64,000 nt of DNA from Sphingobacterium sp. UBA5670 (lineage in GTDB: Bacteria > Bacteroidota > Bacteroidia > Sphingobacteriales > Sphingobacteriaceae): positions 167,810 to 231,809 of the forward strand of contig NZ_DIIM01000021.1 in NCBI RefSeq assembly GCF_002420705.1, read 5' to 3'. How positions within the stretch are numbered: the first letter of the stretch is position 1; every line of letters begins with the position of its first letter. Both the position numbers and the translations under genes were made by a program. Positions 18,211 to 26,521 of the stretch are shown piece by piece. The notes beneath the pieces are model-generated. The model was not told the DNA's origin and searched no databases. It saw only the letters and a program-made list of their open reading frames with translations.

Positions 18211-19044
18211 ATGACTATGACAACAAAGAAAAGTGCAAAGAATACCGTAAATAGTCCGATCACCCCAGGTTTAAAAACCAAAGAAGAAATCGTGAACAAC
18301 TGGCTTCCTCGTTATACAGGAAGACCTTTGGAAGAGTTTGGAGAATATATCCTTTTAACGAACTTTTCAAAATATATCCATCTGTTTTCTGAAATGCATG
18401 ATAATGCTCCTATTTATGGGGAAGACAAACCGATGCAATCTGTCACTGCCGGAGGCATCACGATTATCAATTTCGGTATGGGAAGCCCTATGGCTGCAAC
18501 CATTATGGATCTTCTAGCAGCAATTGCCCCAAAAGCAGTCCTATTTTTAGGTAAGACTGGTGGTATCAAGAAAAAGATTCCTGTAGGAGAATTGATCCTA
18601 CCAATTGCGGCCATCCGCGGCGAGGGAACATCCAACGACTACTTTCCACCAGAAGTACCTTCATTGCCAGCCTTCGCTATGCAAAAGGCTATTTCCACCA
18701 CCATTCGTGACCACCAACGTGACTACTGGACAGGAACGGTATACACAACCAACAGACGGGTTTGGGAGCATGACAAAGCTTTCAAGAAGTATTTAAAATC
18801 AATCCGCGCCATGTGTGTTGATATGGAAACAGCGACAATATTCAGCGTCGGCTTTGCCAATAAGATTCCAACAGGCGCTTTATTGCTGGTTTCAGATCAA
18901 CCTATGATTCCAGAAGGCGTCAAAACTTCGGTCAGTGACGTCACTGTGACTGCAAAATATGTAGAAGCACATATCAGCATTGGTATCGATGCTTTAAAAC
19001 AGCTTATCAATAATGGATTGACCGTTAAACACCTTAAATTTTAA
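18211..19044 (+). CDS. amn: AMP nucleosidase
   Basis: 277-residue enzyme of the purine nucleoside phosphorylase superfamily, in the short Bacteroidota AMP nucleosidase form, which splits AMP into adenine and ribose 5-phosphate. The phosphorylase core is clear: INFGMGSPMAATIMDLL, FLGKTGGIKKKIPVGELILP, and the nucleoside-binding MCVDMETATIF motif, with SDQPMIPEGVKTSVSD near the end. E. coli Amn has a long N-terminal regulatory domain that this form lacks. Single gene after the clpPX terminator, followed by a long perfect hairpin. Confidence 0.88.
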   Translation: MTMTTKKSAKNTVNSPITPGLKTKEEIVNNWLPRYTGRPLEEFGEYILLTNFSKYIHLFSEMHDNAPIYGEDKPMQSVTAGGITIINFGMGSPMAATIMDLLAAIAPKAVLFLGKTGGIKKKIPVGELILPIAAIRGEGTSNDYFPPEVPSLPAFAMQKAISTTIRDHQRDYWTGTVYTTNRRVWEHDKAFKKYLKSIRAMCVDMETATIFSVGFANKIPTGALLLVSDQPMIPEGVKTSVSDVTVTAKYVEAHISIGIDALKQLINNGLTVKHLKF

Positions 19045-19059
19045 GATATTTAAGCTACC

Positions 19060-19094
19060 ACATCATATTTTCCTCCTAACGGAAAATATGATGT
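19060..19094 (+). terminator. Long stem-loop after the AMP nucleosidase gene
   Basis: A perfect 14-bp stem (ACATCATATTTTCC / GGAAAATATGATGT) with a 7-nt loop starts 16 nt past the stop. The T tract after it is weak, so it may act as a 3' stabiliser as much as a terminator. Confidence 0.55.
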
Positions 19095-19289
19095 ATTCCT
19101 CTCCATAAAACAATAACTATCAAACATTTAAAAATATTAAACATTATTATTGATTAATAATTGAACAACTATTAACTAATGTTTGAGATGTTAACAAATG
19201 TTAATCTTCACAATAATTAAACTATTTGACGTTTATATTGTAATATTCATATTACACAACACATATATCGTAAAAATTAATCAAGCATT

Positions 19290-20453
19290 GTGAAGAAAAA
19301 AACATTATCTATTTTTAAAGTATCCGTATTGATTTGTTCAGCCTTAGCCACTCAGGTAAGTTGTTCTTCAAGTTCTTCAAAAGAAAATAAAACCAATGAG
19401 AAAACCGTAGCCTTACCAGTTTATACCGTCACTAAATCCGATGCGACCACCATCAAAGACTATTTAGGGACCATAGAAGGTAAAGTGAATGTCGAAGTTC
19501 GCCCACAAGTCGAAGGATTACTGCAGGAAATTTATGTTGATGAAGGTTCTTTTGTACAAAAAGGTCAAAAGTTATTCAAAGTAGACCCCTCTACTTATCA
19601 GGAAAATCTCAATAACATGGTGGCTACCGAACAGGTTGCGAGAGCCAAACTTAAAAATGCACAGCTCGAAGTCGACCGATTGAAACCACTGGTTCAAAAC
19701 GACGTTATTTCAGATGTCAGATTAGCTTCGGCCAAATCAGACTATCAGGTAGCCAAAGCAACGCTAGATCAGTCCATCGCCGCTGTACGTTCGGCTCAAA
19801 TCAGTAAGGATTTTACAGTGATCACGGCACCCGTAAGCGGTTATATCGGCCGGATTCCAAAACGCATCGGAAATCTGGTCTCAAAAGGTGATAAAGAACC
19901 CCTCACCTATCTTTCGGATATTCAGGAAGTATATGTTTACTTTTCCATGAATGAATCGGATTTCCTCTATTTTTCTAAAGCACAGGCGAAAAAAGACAGT
20001 TTAGAAGGGAAAAAATACAACCAGAATCAGAAACTTGTGTTTCCCGAAGTTACGCTAGTCCTGGCAGATGGCGAAGAATATGCTAAGAAAGGGATTGTCG
20101 ATGCCGTAAACGGTCAGATCAACCGTACCACCGGAGCAATCTCCTTGCGCGCAACATTTCAAAACCACGATAATATACTTCGATCCGGAAGCAGTGGTAC
20201 CCTCAAAATTGCCGAAGTAAAAAAAGATGTTCTCCAAATCCCTCAAATCGCTGTTAATGAGCTGCAGGATAAAACCTTTGTCTATATACTGGATAAAAAC
20301 AATAAGGCACAGAAACGAAATATCCAGCTTACGGGCAAAAGTAAAAACAACTATATCGTTTACTCAGGACTACAGGAAAACGATCGTGTTATTACCAGTG
20401 GATTTGACAAACTGACGGATGGTTCAGCAGTAACCCCGATTTTACAAAAATAA
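19290..20453 (+). CDS. RND efflux periplasmic adaptor lipoprotein
   Basis: 387-residue AcrA/MexA-type membrane fusion protein. A signal peptide ends in a lipobox-like TQVSC with Cys25 as the likely lipidated residue. The lipoyl halves (NVEVRPQVEGLLQEIYVDEG and VITAPVSGYIGRI) enclose a short alpha-hairpin, followed by beta-barrel and membrane-proximal domains (LQIPQIAVNELQDKTFVYI). The start is GTG at 19290. First gene of an RND operon; the gap to the pump (77 nt) contains an 8-bp stem-loop. No regulator gene is adjacent. The 245-nt A/T-rich upstream region contains no clear promoter box. Confidence 0.93.
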   Translation: MKKKTLSIFKVSVLICSALATQVSCSSSSSKENKTNEKTVALPVYTVTKSDATTIKDYLGTIEGKVNVEVRPQVEGLLQEIYVDEGSFVQKGQKLFKVDPSTYQENLNNMVATEQVARAKLKNAQLEVDRLKPLVQNDVISDVRLASAKSDYQVAKATLDQSIAAVRSAQISKDFTVITAPVSGYIGRIPKRIGNLVSKGDKEPLTYLSDIQEVYVYFSMNESDFLYFSKAQAKKDSLEGKKYNQNQKLVFPEVTLVLADGEEYAKKGIVDAVNGQINRTTGAISLRATFQNHDNILRSGSSGTLKIAEVKKDVLQIPQIAVNELQDKTFVYILDKNNKAQKRNIQLTGKSKNNYIVYSGLQENDRVITSGFDKLTDGSAVTPILQK

Positions 20454-20478
20454 TTATCGATCATTTTTTCAGGCTGCA

Positions 20479-20502
20479 CAGCGCATGGTATACTATGCGC
20501 TG
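20479..20502 (+). promoter_or_regulatory. Intercistronic stem-loop in the RND operon
   Basis: CAGCGCAT and ATGCGCTG form a perfect stem with an 8-nt loop between adaptor and pump genes; outer CTGC/GCAG can extend it. There is no T tract, so a role in mRNA processing or stability is more likely than termination. Confidence 0.45.
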
Positions 20503-20530
20503 AAAGCAGTATGTTTAGAATTCTATCTCT

Positions 20531-23500
20531 ATGCTAAAAACATTTATAAATAGGCCCGTTTTAGCCACTGTGGTGTCCATTATACTGGTTATCCTGGGTT
20601 TGGTCGGGCTAAAACTCCTTCCTGTATCACGCTTTCCAGAAATTGCACCGCCCAGTGTACTTGTTTCACTAAGTTATCCGGGAGCGAATGCCGAGACCGT
20701 AGCAAAAAGTGTTCTGCTCCCGATTGAAGAGGCTATCAATGGCGTGGAAGATATGACTTACATTAAGTCATCTGCTTCCAATTCAGGATCCGGAAGCGTA
20801 TCCGTTTATTTCAAAACAGGTACCAACCCGGATATTGCCTCCGTCAATGTGCAGACACGAATTTCCAAAGCGATCAGTTCCATTCCTGCGGAAGTAAACG
20901 AAGCCGGCATCACGGTTATGCCACGGCAAACCGGCGTCATTATGACCATCAATCTCTATTCCGATCACCGGGATAGCGCCTATGATGAAACCTTTCTGCA
21001 GGCCTATGCGCAGATCAATCTGATGCGGCCTTTACTACGTGTAGATGGAGTTGCGCAGGTTTCGCGTTTAGGCGCACGGGATTATGCCATGCGGCTCTGG
21101 CTGAACCCAGAGAAACTGGCCCTTTACAACCTTGTTCCGCAAGATGTGACCAATGCCATAAAAGACCAAAATTTTGAAATTGCTCCCGGTAAATTTGGGG
21201 AAACTTCAGATGAAGCTTTCGAAACCGTGATACGTCACAAAGGGCGTTTTACTACACCTGAGGAATTCCAAGGAATTGTGATCAAAACCAATACCGACGG
21301 TTCGGTACTTTATTTAAAGGATGTGGCACGGGTAGAGTTTGGTGCGACAAACCTAAGCAGCGACAACAAGGTAAATGGACATCCGGGACTTACACTCAAT
21401 CTGACACAGACCAGTGGCTCAAACGCCCATGATATTGATATTGCTGTCAGAAAAGTTCTTGAAGAACAATCAAAAACATTCCCAAAAGGTATACACTATG
21501 AGGTGACATACTCTGTACGTGATCAGATCGATGAATCGATCAATCAGGTTGAACACACGCTTTTTGAGGCTTTTATTCTGGTATTTGTTATTGTCTTTAT
21601 CTTCCTTCAGGATTTTAGATCCACTTTGATTCCAGCAATTGCAATTCCGGTTTCACTGGTGGGAACCTTCTTTTTTCTGCAGCTCTTTGGATTTTCCCTC
21701 AATGTCCTGACGATGTTTGCCTTGGTGCTGGCCATCGGTATCGTAGTGGATGATGCAATCGTCGTCGTCGAGGCCATTCACGAAAAAATGCACAGTACCG
21801 GATTGAAACCCAGAGCGGCGACATTGTCGACGATGTCGGAAATTACTGGGGCGATCCTTTCCATTACCATGGTCATGGCGGCAGTATTTTTGCCTGTCGG
21901 ATTTATGGAGGGACCAGCAGGTATCTTTTACCGACAGTTTGCATACACCTTGGCTACAGCGATTCTGATTTCAGCACTCAATGCCCTGACGTTGAGTCCA
22001 GCCTTATGTGCACTCCTGCTTAAAGCACCAAACCATCATGCAAATCAGAAGACCGGTAAAATAAACCAATTTAAAGATCGTTTCTTTAAAGCATTCAATA
22101 CCTCTTTCGATCGGCTAACTGCCCGCTATGTCTTTATTGTAGAAATACTCATAAAAAATAAAAGAATAGCCTGGACAGGCTTACTCTTAATTACGGCACT
22201 TGGCGTTCTGTTTATGATTAAAACACCCAAAAGTTTTATTCCGACAGAAGATGATGGGTTTATCACCTACAACATAGCACTCCCTCCAGGTGCTTCACTG
22301 AGTCGGACAACTGAAGTTCTTCGCCGTGCGGACAGCATTTTAAAGAAAAGACAAGATATAAATGGGATGACCACCGTTTCCGGTTTCAATGCACTGGATG
22401 GAAGTTCAAGTCCTGCTTTTGCCGCAGGGTACATTACCCTAAAACCGCATGCGAAACGTGAACACATCAAAAATATCAATGCCTTCATGGATACCATCAG
22501 GAATGATCTATCCCAGATTAATGAAGCGACCTTTACTGTATTCCCTCGACCTACCGTGCAGGGTTTTGGAGACTTTGCTGGAATAGAAATGGTTCTTCAA
22601 GATCGGATGGGTGGTGACATTAGGGATTTTAACACCATTGCAGATACATTTATCAACCAGCTCAATACCCTGCCCGAAATACGCAGTGCCTACACGAGTT
22701 TCAAATCAAACTTCCCACAATATGAAGTAAATATCGACGCCGTCAAAGCTAAATCACTGGGCGTTGAGATCAAAGATCTCATGTCCACAATCCGATCGTA
22801 CTTTGCACGTGTTCAGGCGAGTGATTTCAATAGGTTTGGTCGCCAGTATCGCGTTTATGTGCAATCAGATTTTGATTTCCGCAAAGATCCTGAATCCTTC
22901 AATTCTATTTTTGTTCGCAACAACAAGGGCGAAATGGTTCCGATCAATACGATATTAACCTTGGAAAAGACGGTAGGTCCAGAAACTATTACACGCTATA
23001 ATCTGTATAATGCAATTGCTGTAAATATTACACCTGCAGAAGGCTATAGTACAGATGATGCTATGCAGGCCATCCAAAAATTGGCCGACAATAAACTTCC
23101 GGGCAATTACGGTTTTGAATGGACAGGCATGAGTTATGAAGAAAGTCAATCGGGTTCACAGACCATTTTGATTTTTGTGCTGAGCATTCTGTTCGTCTAC
23201 TTTCTGCTTTCGGCCCAATACGAAAGCTATATCCTTCCCTGGGCAGTGCTATTGTCTATACCGGTTGGGCTGATCGGCGTTTTCTCCGTGATCAACCTTG
23301 TTGGACTTCAAAACAACATTTATGTTCAGGTTGGACTCATTATGCTTATTGGGCTCCTGGCCAAAAACGCGATTCTAATTGTAGAATTTGCTGTTCAGGA
23401 ACGTAAAAATGGCAAGAGTATTGTCGAGGCAGCCATTAGCGGCTCCAAATTGCGGTTAAGACCAATCTTGATGACCAGCCTGGCATTTGTCGCCGGTCTC

Positions 23501-23683
23501 GTTCCTCTGATGTGGACGGTAGGACCATCGGCCATCGGAAACCATTCGATTAGTTTCAGCGCCGCCGGAGGCATGCTCTTTGGTGTGGCATTCGGCATCT
23601 TTATCATCCCTGTACTCTTTGTCGTATTTAAAGGTCTGGATGAAAAACTACATGATAAACTAGCTAAAGAAGAGGAAGAATAA
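20531..23683 (+). CDS. RND multidrug efflux pump (HAE1 family)
   Basis: 1050-residue AcrB/MexB-type inner-membrane proton antiporter. It has 12 predicted transmembrane segments (1 plus 6 plus 5) and two large periplasmic loops. The proton-relay Asp pair is in helix 4 (VLAIGIVVDDAIVVVEA), and the helix 10 Lys is in LLAKNAILIVEFA. The N terminus (MLKTFINRPVLATVVSIILV) is family-typical. It works as a trimer with the adaptor upstream and the outer membrane channel downstream. The stop and the next start share bases (23683). Confidence 0.96.
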   Translation: MLKTFINRPVLATVVSIILVILGLVGLKLLPVSRFPEIAPPSVLVSLSYPGANAETVAKSVLLPIEEAINGVEDMTYIKSSASNSGSGSVSVYFKTGTNPDIASVNVQTRISKAISSIPAEVNEAGITVMPRQTGVIMTINLYSDHRDSAYDETFLQAYAQINLMRPLLRVDGVAQVSRLGARDYAMRLWLNPEKLALYNLVPQDVTNAIKDQNFEIAPGKFGETSDEAFETVIRHKGRFTTPEEFQGIVIKTNTDGSVLYLKDVARVEFGATNLSSDNKVNGHPGLTLNLTQTSGSNAHDIDIAVRKVLEEQSKTFPKGIHYEVTYSVRDQIDESINQVEHTLFEAFILVFVIVFIFLQDFRSTLIPAIAIPVSLVGTFFFLQLFGFSLNVLTMFALVLAIGIVVDDAIVVVEAIHEKMHSTGLKPRAATLSTMSEITGAILSITMVMAAVFLPVGFMEGPAGIFYRQFAYTLATAILISALNALTLSPALCALLLKAPNHHANQKTGKINQFKDRFFKAFNTSFDRLTARYVFIVEILIKNKRIAWTGLLLITALGVLFMIKTPKSFIPTEDDGFITYNIALPPGASLSRTTEVLRRADSILKKRQDINGMTTVSGFNALDGSSSPAFAAGYITLKPHAKREHIKNINAFMDTIRNDLSQINEATFTVFPRPTVQGFGDFAGIEMVLQDRMGGDIRDFNTIADTFINQLNTLPEIRSAYTSFKSNFPQYEVNIDAVKAKSLGVEIKDLMSTIRSYFARVQASDFNRFGRQYRVYVQSDFDFRKDPESFNSIFVRNNKGEMVPINTILTLEKTVGPETITRYNLYNAIAVNITPAEGYSTDDAMQAIQKLADNKLPGNYGFEWTGMSYEESQSGSQTILIFVLSILFVYFLLSAQYESYILPWAVLLSIPVGLIGVFSVINLVGLQNNIYVQVGLIMLIGLLAKNAILIVEFAVQERKNGKSIVEAAISGSKLRLRPILMTSLAFVAGLVPLMWTVGPSAIGNHSISFSAAGGMLFGVAFGIFIIPVLFVVFKGLDEKLHDKLAKEEEE

Positions 23684-25149
23684 TGAAAAACATAAAAAGA
23701 CACCTTTCAGGAATATGTATCATCTTAAGTCTATTGGGTATGATGAATGCGTGTAAAGTCGGCAAAGATTATGTACAGCCCAAACTCAAACTTCCAGAAA
23801 ACTTTCGTGGCGATACCTTGGATTACTTCGGAGACACTGCAAGTATGGGACTAATTCATTGGAAATCTTTCTTTCATGATCCCACGTTAAAATTATTGAT
23901 TGATTCTGCCCTGGCAAACAATTTTGAAATGAAAACAGCATTACTCAACTTGCAGATTTCAAACCGGGTTTTAGCACAGAATAAGGCTAATTATTTGCCT
24001 AGTATAAATGCAACGATTGCCAATGGAAACCGTACCTGGCGATCGAAGGATTTCGGTAGCGGTCCCCTGACCAAATATTATGATCACAAAGGTGAAAAAG
24101 CTCCCGAAAATATGTTTGTCTATCAGTCAATGTTTGGTTCAGATATTAACTTTAGCTGGGAAATAGATATCTGGAAGAAAATCGGAAGCAAACAAGAACA
24201 GCTTCTAGCCGAGTACCTGGATACACAGGAAGCAAAAAATGCGATACAGACCTCCATCATAACTTCGGTAGCAAAAGGTTATTTCAATCTTCTGATGCTG
24301 GATGCTAAAATAGAAGTCGCCAAACGTAACGTTCAGTTAAACGACAGTACCTTGCGCATGATCAAGCTGCAATATGAAGCCGGAGAGATTACCGCCCTGG
24401 CGATCCAGCAAACACAATCGCAGCGTCTGCTCGCGGCTTCCCTGGTGCCTGAACTTGAAAAAGAAATTGTCATCCAGGAAAATGCACTTCAGACACTCAC
24501 GGGAAAATTGCCCGACAGCATCAAAAGAGGTACTTCTTACGAACATCTCTTCGCGGAGAGCAAAGACATCTCGTTAGGTTCTCCGATCGAGATCGTCCGC
24601 AATAGACCTGATATCCGCTCATCTGAATTTCAATTGATGGCGGCCAATGCCAATGCCAACATCCAGCAAGCCATGCGGTATCCATCGTTAACTGTCGGCG
24701 GTGTTTTGGGTGTCAACAGCATGCTGCCCAAAAATTGGTTCAATATCCCTGGTGCATTGCTCGGTGGTATAACTGGCAATTTAACCACGCCTATTTTTAA
24801 AAACAAAACGTTGAAAACACAGTATGAGGTAGCGAAACTGGAACGTGATAAAGCCGAAATCCAGCTACAGCAGAAAGTCGTCGAGGCTGTTGCCGAGGTC
24901 TCTAATGCAGTGGTCACAGTCGACAAACAACGGGAACAGTTATCTTTGGCAAAAGAAAGAGTCGATAATGCACATTTGGCGGTCAAGAATGCAGGCCTGC
25001 TCTTTAAAAGTGGATATGCAACTTATTTAGAGGTCATTACAGCACAAAGCAACGCCCTCAACAGTGACCTGGATCTCGTCGAGTTAAGACAGCAGCATTT
25101 AGATGCATTTGTGGATCTATACCGAGCACTCGGCGGAGGTTGGAGATAA
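23683..25149 (+). CDS. RND-type outer membrane lipoprotein channel (NodT/OprM family)
   Basis: 488-residue TolC-fold outer membrane factor. The signal sequence ends in MNAC with Cys24 as the predicted lipidated residue, as in OprM/NodT proteins. The family start KVGKDYVQPKLKLP and a mature W-K-S-F-F-HDP stretch follow, with coiled-coil helices and a late RPDIRSSEFQLMAANANANI motif. The ATG overlaps the pump stop (shared A of TAATG), so the two are translationally coupled. The promoter of the next small gene starts inside its 3' end. Confidence 0.94.
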   Translation: MKNIKRHLSGICIILSLLGMMNACKVGKDYVQPKLKLPENFRGDTLDYFGDTASMGLIHWKSFFHDPTLKLLIDSALANNFEMKTALLNLQISNRVLAQNKANYLPSINATIANGNRTWRSKDFGSGPLTKYYDHKGEKAPENMFVYQSMFGSDINFSWEIDIWKKIGSKQEQLLAEYLDTQEAKNAIQTSIITSVAKGYFNLLMLDAKIEVAKRNVQLNDSTLRMIKLQYEAGEITALAIQQTQSQRLLAASLVPELEKEIVIQENALQTLTGKLPDSIKRGTSYEHLFAESKDISLGSPIEIVRNRPDIRSSEFQLMAANANANIQQAMRYPSLTVGGVLGVNSMLPKNWFNIPGALLGGITGNLTTPIFKNKTLKTQYEVAKLERDKAEIQLQQKVVEAVAEVSNAVVTVDKQREQLSLAKERVDNAHLAVKNAGLLFKSGYATYLEVITAQSNALNSDLDLVELRQQHLDAFVDLYRALGGGWR

Positions 25150-25170
25150 GGATTTAAAACTTTATTTTTG
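25140..25170 (+). promoter_or_regulatory. Promoter of the DUF6965-like gene
   Basis: -33 TTG (25140-25142), 20 nt, then -7 TATTTTTG (25163-25170). The box ends four bases before the ATG at 25175, predicting a leaderless mRNA. The -33 lies in the last codons of the channel gene. Confidence 0.6.
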
Positions 25171-25174
25171 CAGT

Positions 25175-25387
25175 ATGACGCCAGAAGAATTACAACAGTA
25201 TTTTCAATCCAAAGATTTGCCTGAAACGCTAGAAATACAGCAAGACATGCAAGTATTCGACGTGCAGCGTTTTTTGCGCACAAGTTTTATACACGTTGGA
25301 TTATGGAAAAAAGATTTAAGCAAATGTCCATCCTGGATTAGACTTTTGAAATTCAAGGATGCTTTAGAAAATAAAGAAGAAGCCTAA
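25175..25387 (+). CDS. Small DUF6965-like protein
   Basis: 70-residue soluble protein beginning MTPEELQQYFQSKDLPETLE and ending in an RLLKFKDALENK-type helix. It resembles small Bacteroidota proteins of the DUF6965 type, which I recall only from their N-terminal pattern; function unknown. A longer reading from 25103 would overlap the channel gene and begin before the promoter, so 25175 is chosen. The stop codon lies inside the long hairpin that ends the gene. Confidence 0.7.
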   Translation: MTPEELQQYFQSKDLPETLEIQQDMQVFDVQRFLRTSFIHVGLWKKDLSKCPSWIRLLKFKDALENKEEA

Positions 25388-25410
25388 CTGTGTTAGGCTT
25401 CTTCTTTATT
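25370..25410. terminator. Bidirectional terminator between convergent genes
   Basis: A perfect 19-bp stem (25370-25388 with 25392-25410) around the loop TGT. The arms begin AATAAAGAAGAAGCC, so each strand leaves a T-rich tail. It ends both the 25175 gene and the receiver gene (stop 25420), and contains the TAA of the former. Confidence 0.85.
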
Positions 25411-25419
25411 TTTATTTCT

Positions 25420-25797
25420 CTATGCCTTTGGAGCAAGCTGTTTCATTAATAAAGGCATCTGTTCCTTTGAAAAAATTTCCTCAGCTCCCGCATCTCGCAA
25501 TTCCATCCGTTCATTTTCATCACTGCTTGATGTCAACCCAAATATTCTAATGGATGGAAATCTTTCTTTCACAATTTTTGCCGTTTCTATTCCATTTAAT
25601 ACAGGCATGTGCAGATCTAATATACATATTTCAGGAAGTTCATGCTCGTTTTCATGGAGGTAGTCGATTAAATCCCTGCCGTTAGAAGCACAATAAACCA
25701 AATCCAATAAATGCGATTGAGCCATAGCTCGCATCAACACATGATGAATCATCGCATCATCTGCGTAGACAACCGTACATTTATTTTTGGTATCCAT
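25420..25797 (-). CDS. Orphan single-domain response regulator
   Basis: 125-residue CheY-like receiver domain with no output domain. Acidic pair Asp13-Asp14, phosphoacceptor Asp61 (ICILDLHMPVLNG), Thr89 (GLTSS) and Lys111 (FSKEQ) are all in place, so it should accept a phosphoryl group. No histidine kinase gene is near. It resembles receiver domains that Bacteroidota use as shuttle or interaction modules, and the C-terminal DAGAEEIFSKE fits the usual signalling face. Partner unknown. Single gene sharing the hairpin terminator with the convergent gene. Confidence 0.9.
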   Translation of the reverse strand: MDTKNKCTVVYADDAMIHHVLMRAMAQSHLLDLVYCASNGRDLIDYLHENEHELPEICILDLHMPVLNGIETAKIVKERFPSIRIFGLTSSSDENERMELRDAGAEEIFSKEQMPLLMKQLAPKA

Positions 25798-26047
25798 TTG
25801 AAAAAGCTGTCATTTACTAATTATAAAAACAATATTATATAAATATGTAATAAAATAAAAAATACAGAAAAAAGTTAGCAATAATTATGTTATTATACAA
25901 ATTTTATTTCAAAATGTTCCCTATTAACAATCCAACAAGCTTTTAGTTTGATTTACACAATAAGAACATCATAGGTAGCAAACCTTTCCGCGTCAACACC
26001 GCTAAAAAAGATTCGGTAAAGAGAAATGATGACCGATAGGATATCGC

Positions 26048-26257
26048 CTAAAAATCATCTTCAATAATTTCAGCCACTCTTCCTACTTGGCCGTCCGTCA
26101 ACCGCACTTTAATCCCCCTCGAATGATAGGAGGATGATGTCAGCAGGTCCTTCACAATGCCTTCTGTTAGATTTCCCGTACGCTGGTCCTTTTTTAAGAT
26201 TATATTCACCAACATACCTGGCTTTACATCTGCTCTATTTCTTCCATCCATGGTCAA
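26048..26257 (-). CDS. YwbE family protein (DUF2196)
   Basis: 69-residue protein closely resembling Bacillus YwbE, with the conserved GRNRADVKPGMLVNIILKKD start, QRTGNLTEGIVKDLLT middle and HSRGIKVRLTDGQVGRV end. The fold is predicted to be a small beta-barrel; function is not established. Single gene between the receiver gene and the rseP terminator. The start could also be Met3. Confidence 0.85.
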   Translation of the reverse strand: MTMDGRNRADVKPGMLVNIILKKDQRTGNLTEGIVKDLLTSSSYHSRGIKVRLTDGQVGRVAEIIEDDF

Positions 26258-26414
26258 ACTTAGATAAATTGTTTTTTAAATGCAATATAAAAAACAATTT
26301 ATTGTTGGAAAACCCTTCGTCTTATATTTTGGAATAGGCACAATGAAAGCAAATGAAAGTCTGTAGCGTCGATGAATGCTACAAATCGAACTTCAAGCTA
26401 TTCTACACAACAGC

Positions 26415-26486
26415 TACATACCATAAAAAATGGTCGGAATTTCTTCCGACCATGACTGGCTTTAAGCCCTTGTTTTATGGTATGTA
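26415..26486 (-). terminator. Nested hairpin terminator of the rseP operon
   Basis: Inner stem ATGGTCGGAA / TTCCGACCAT (26430-26439 / 26444-26453), read on the minus strand, is followed by six T: a good terminator. An outer perfect 14-bp inverted repeat (TACATACCATAAAA / TTTTATGGTATGTA, 26415-26428 / 26473-26486) encloses it and includes the terminator T tract. Confidence 0.75.
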
Positions 26487-26521
26487 AGTCATCAGCATCG
26501 CGGCAGACAGACCAATTGAAT

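Noticed and set aside
19120..19186. Inverted repeat TCAAACATT ... AATGTTTGA upstream of the RND operon
   Set aside because: Arms are 9 bp but 49 nt apart in very A/T-rich DNA; chance occurrence is too likely to call an operator.
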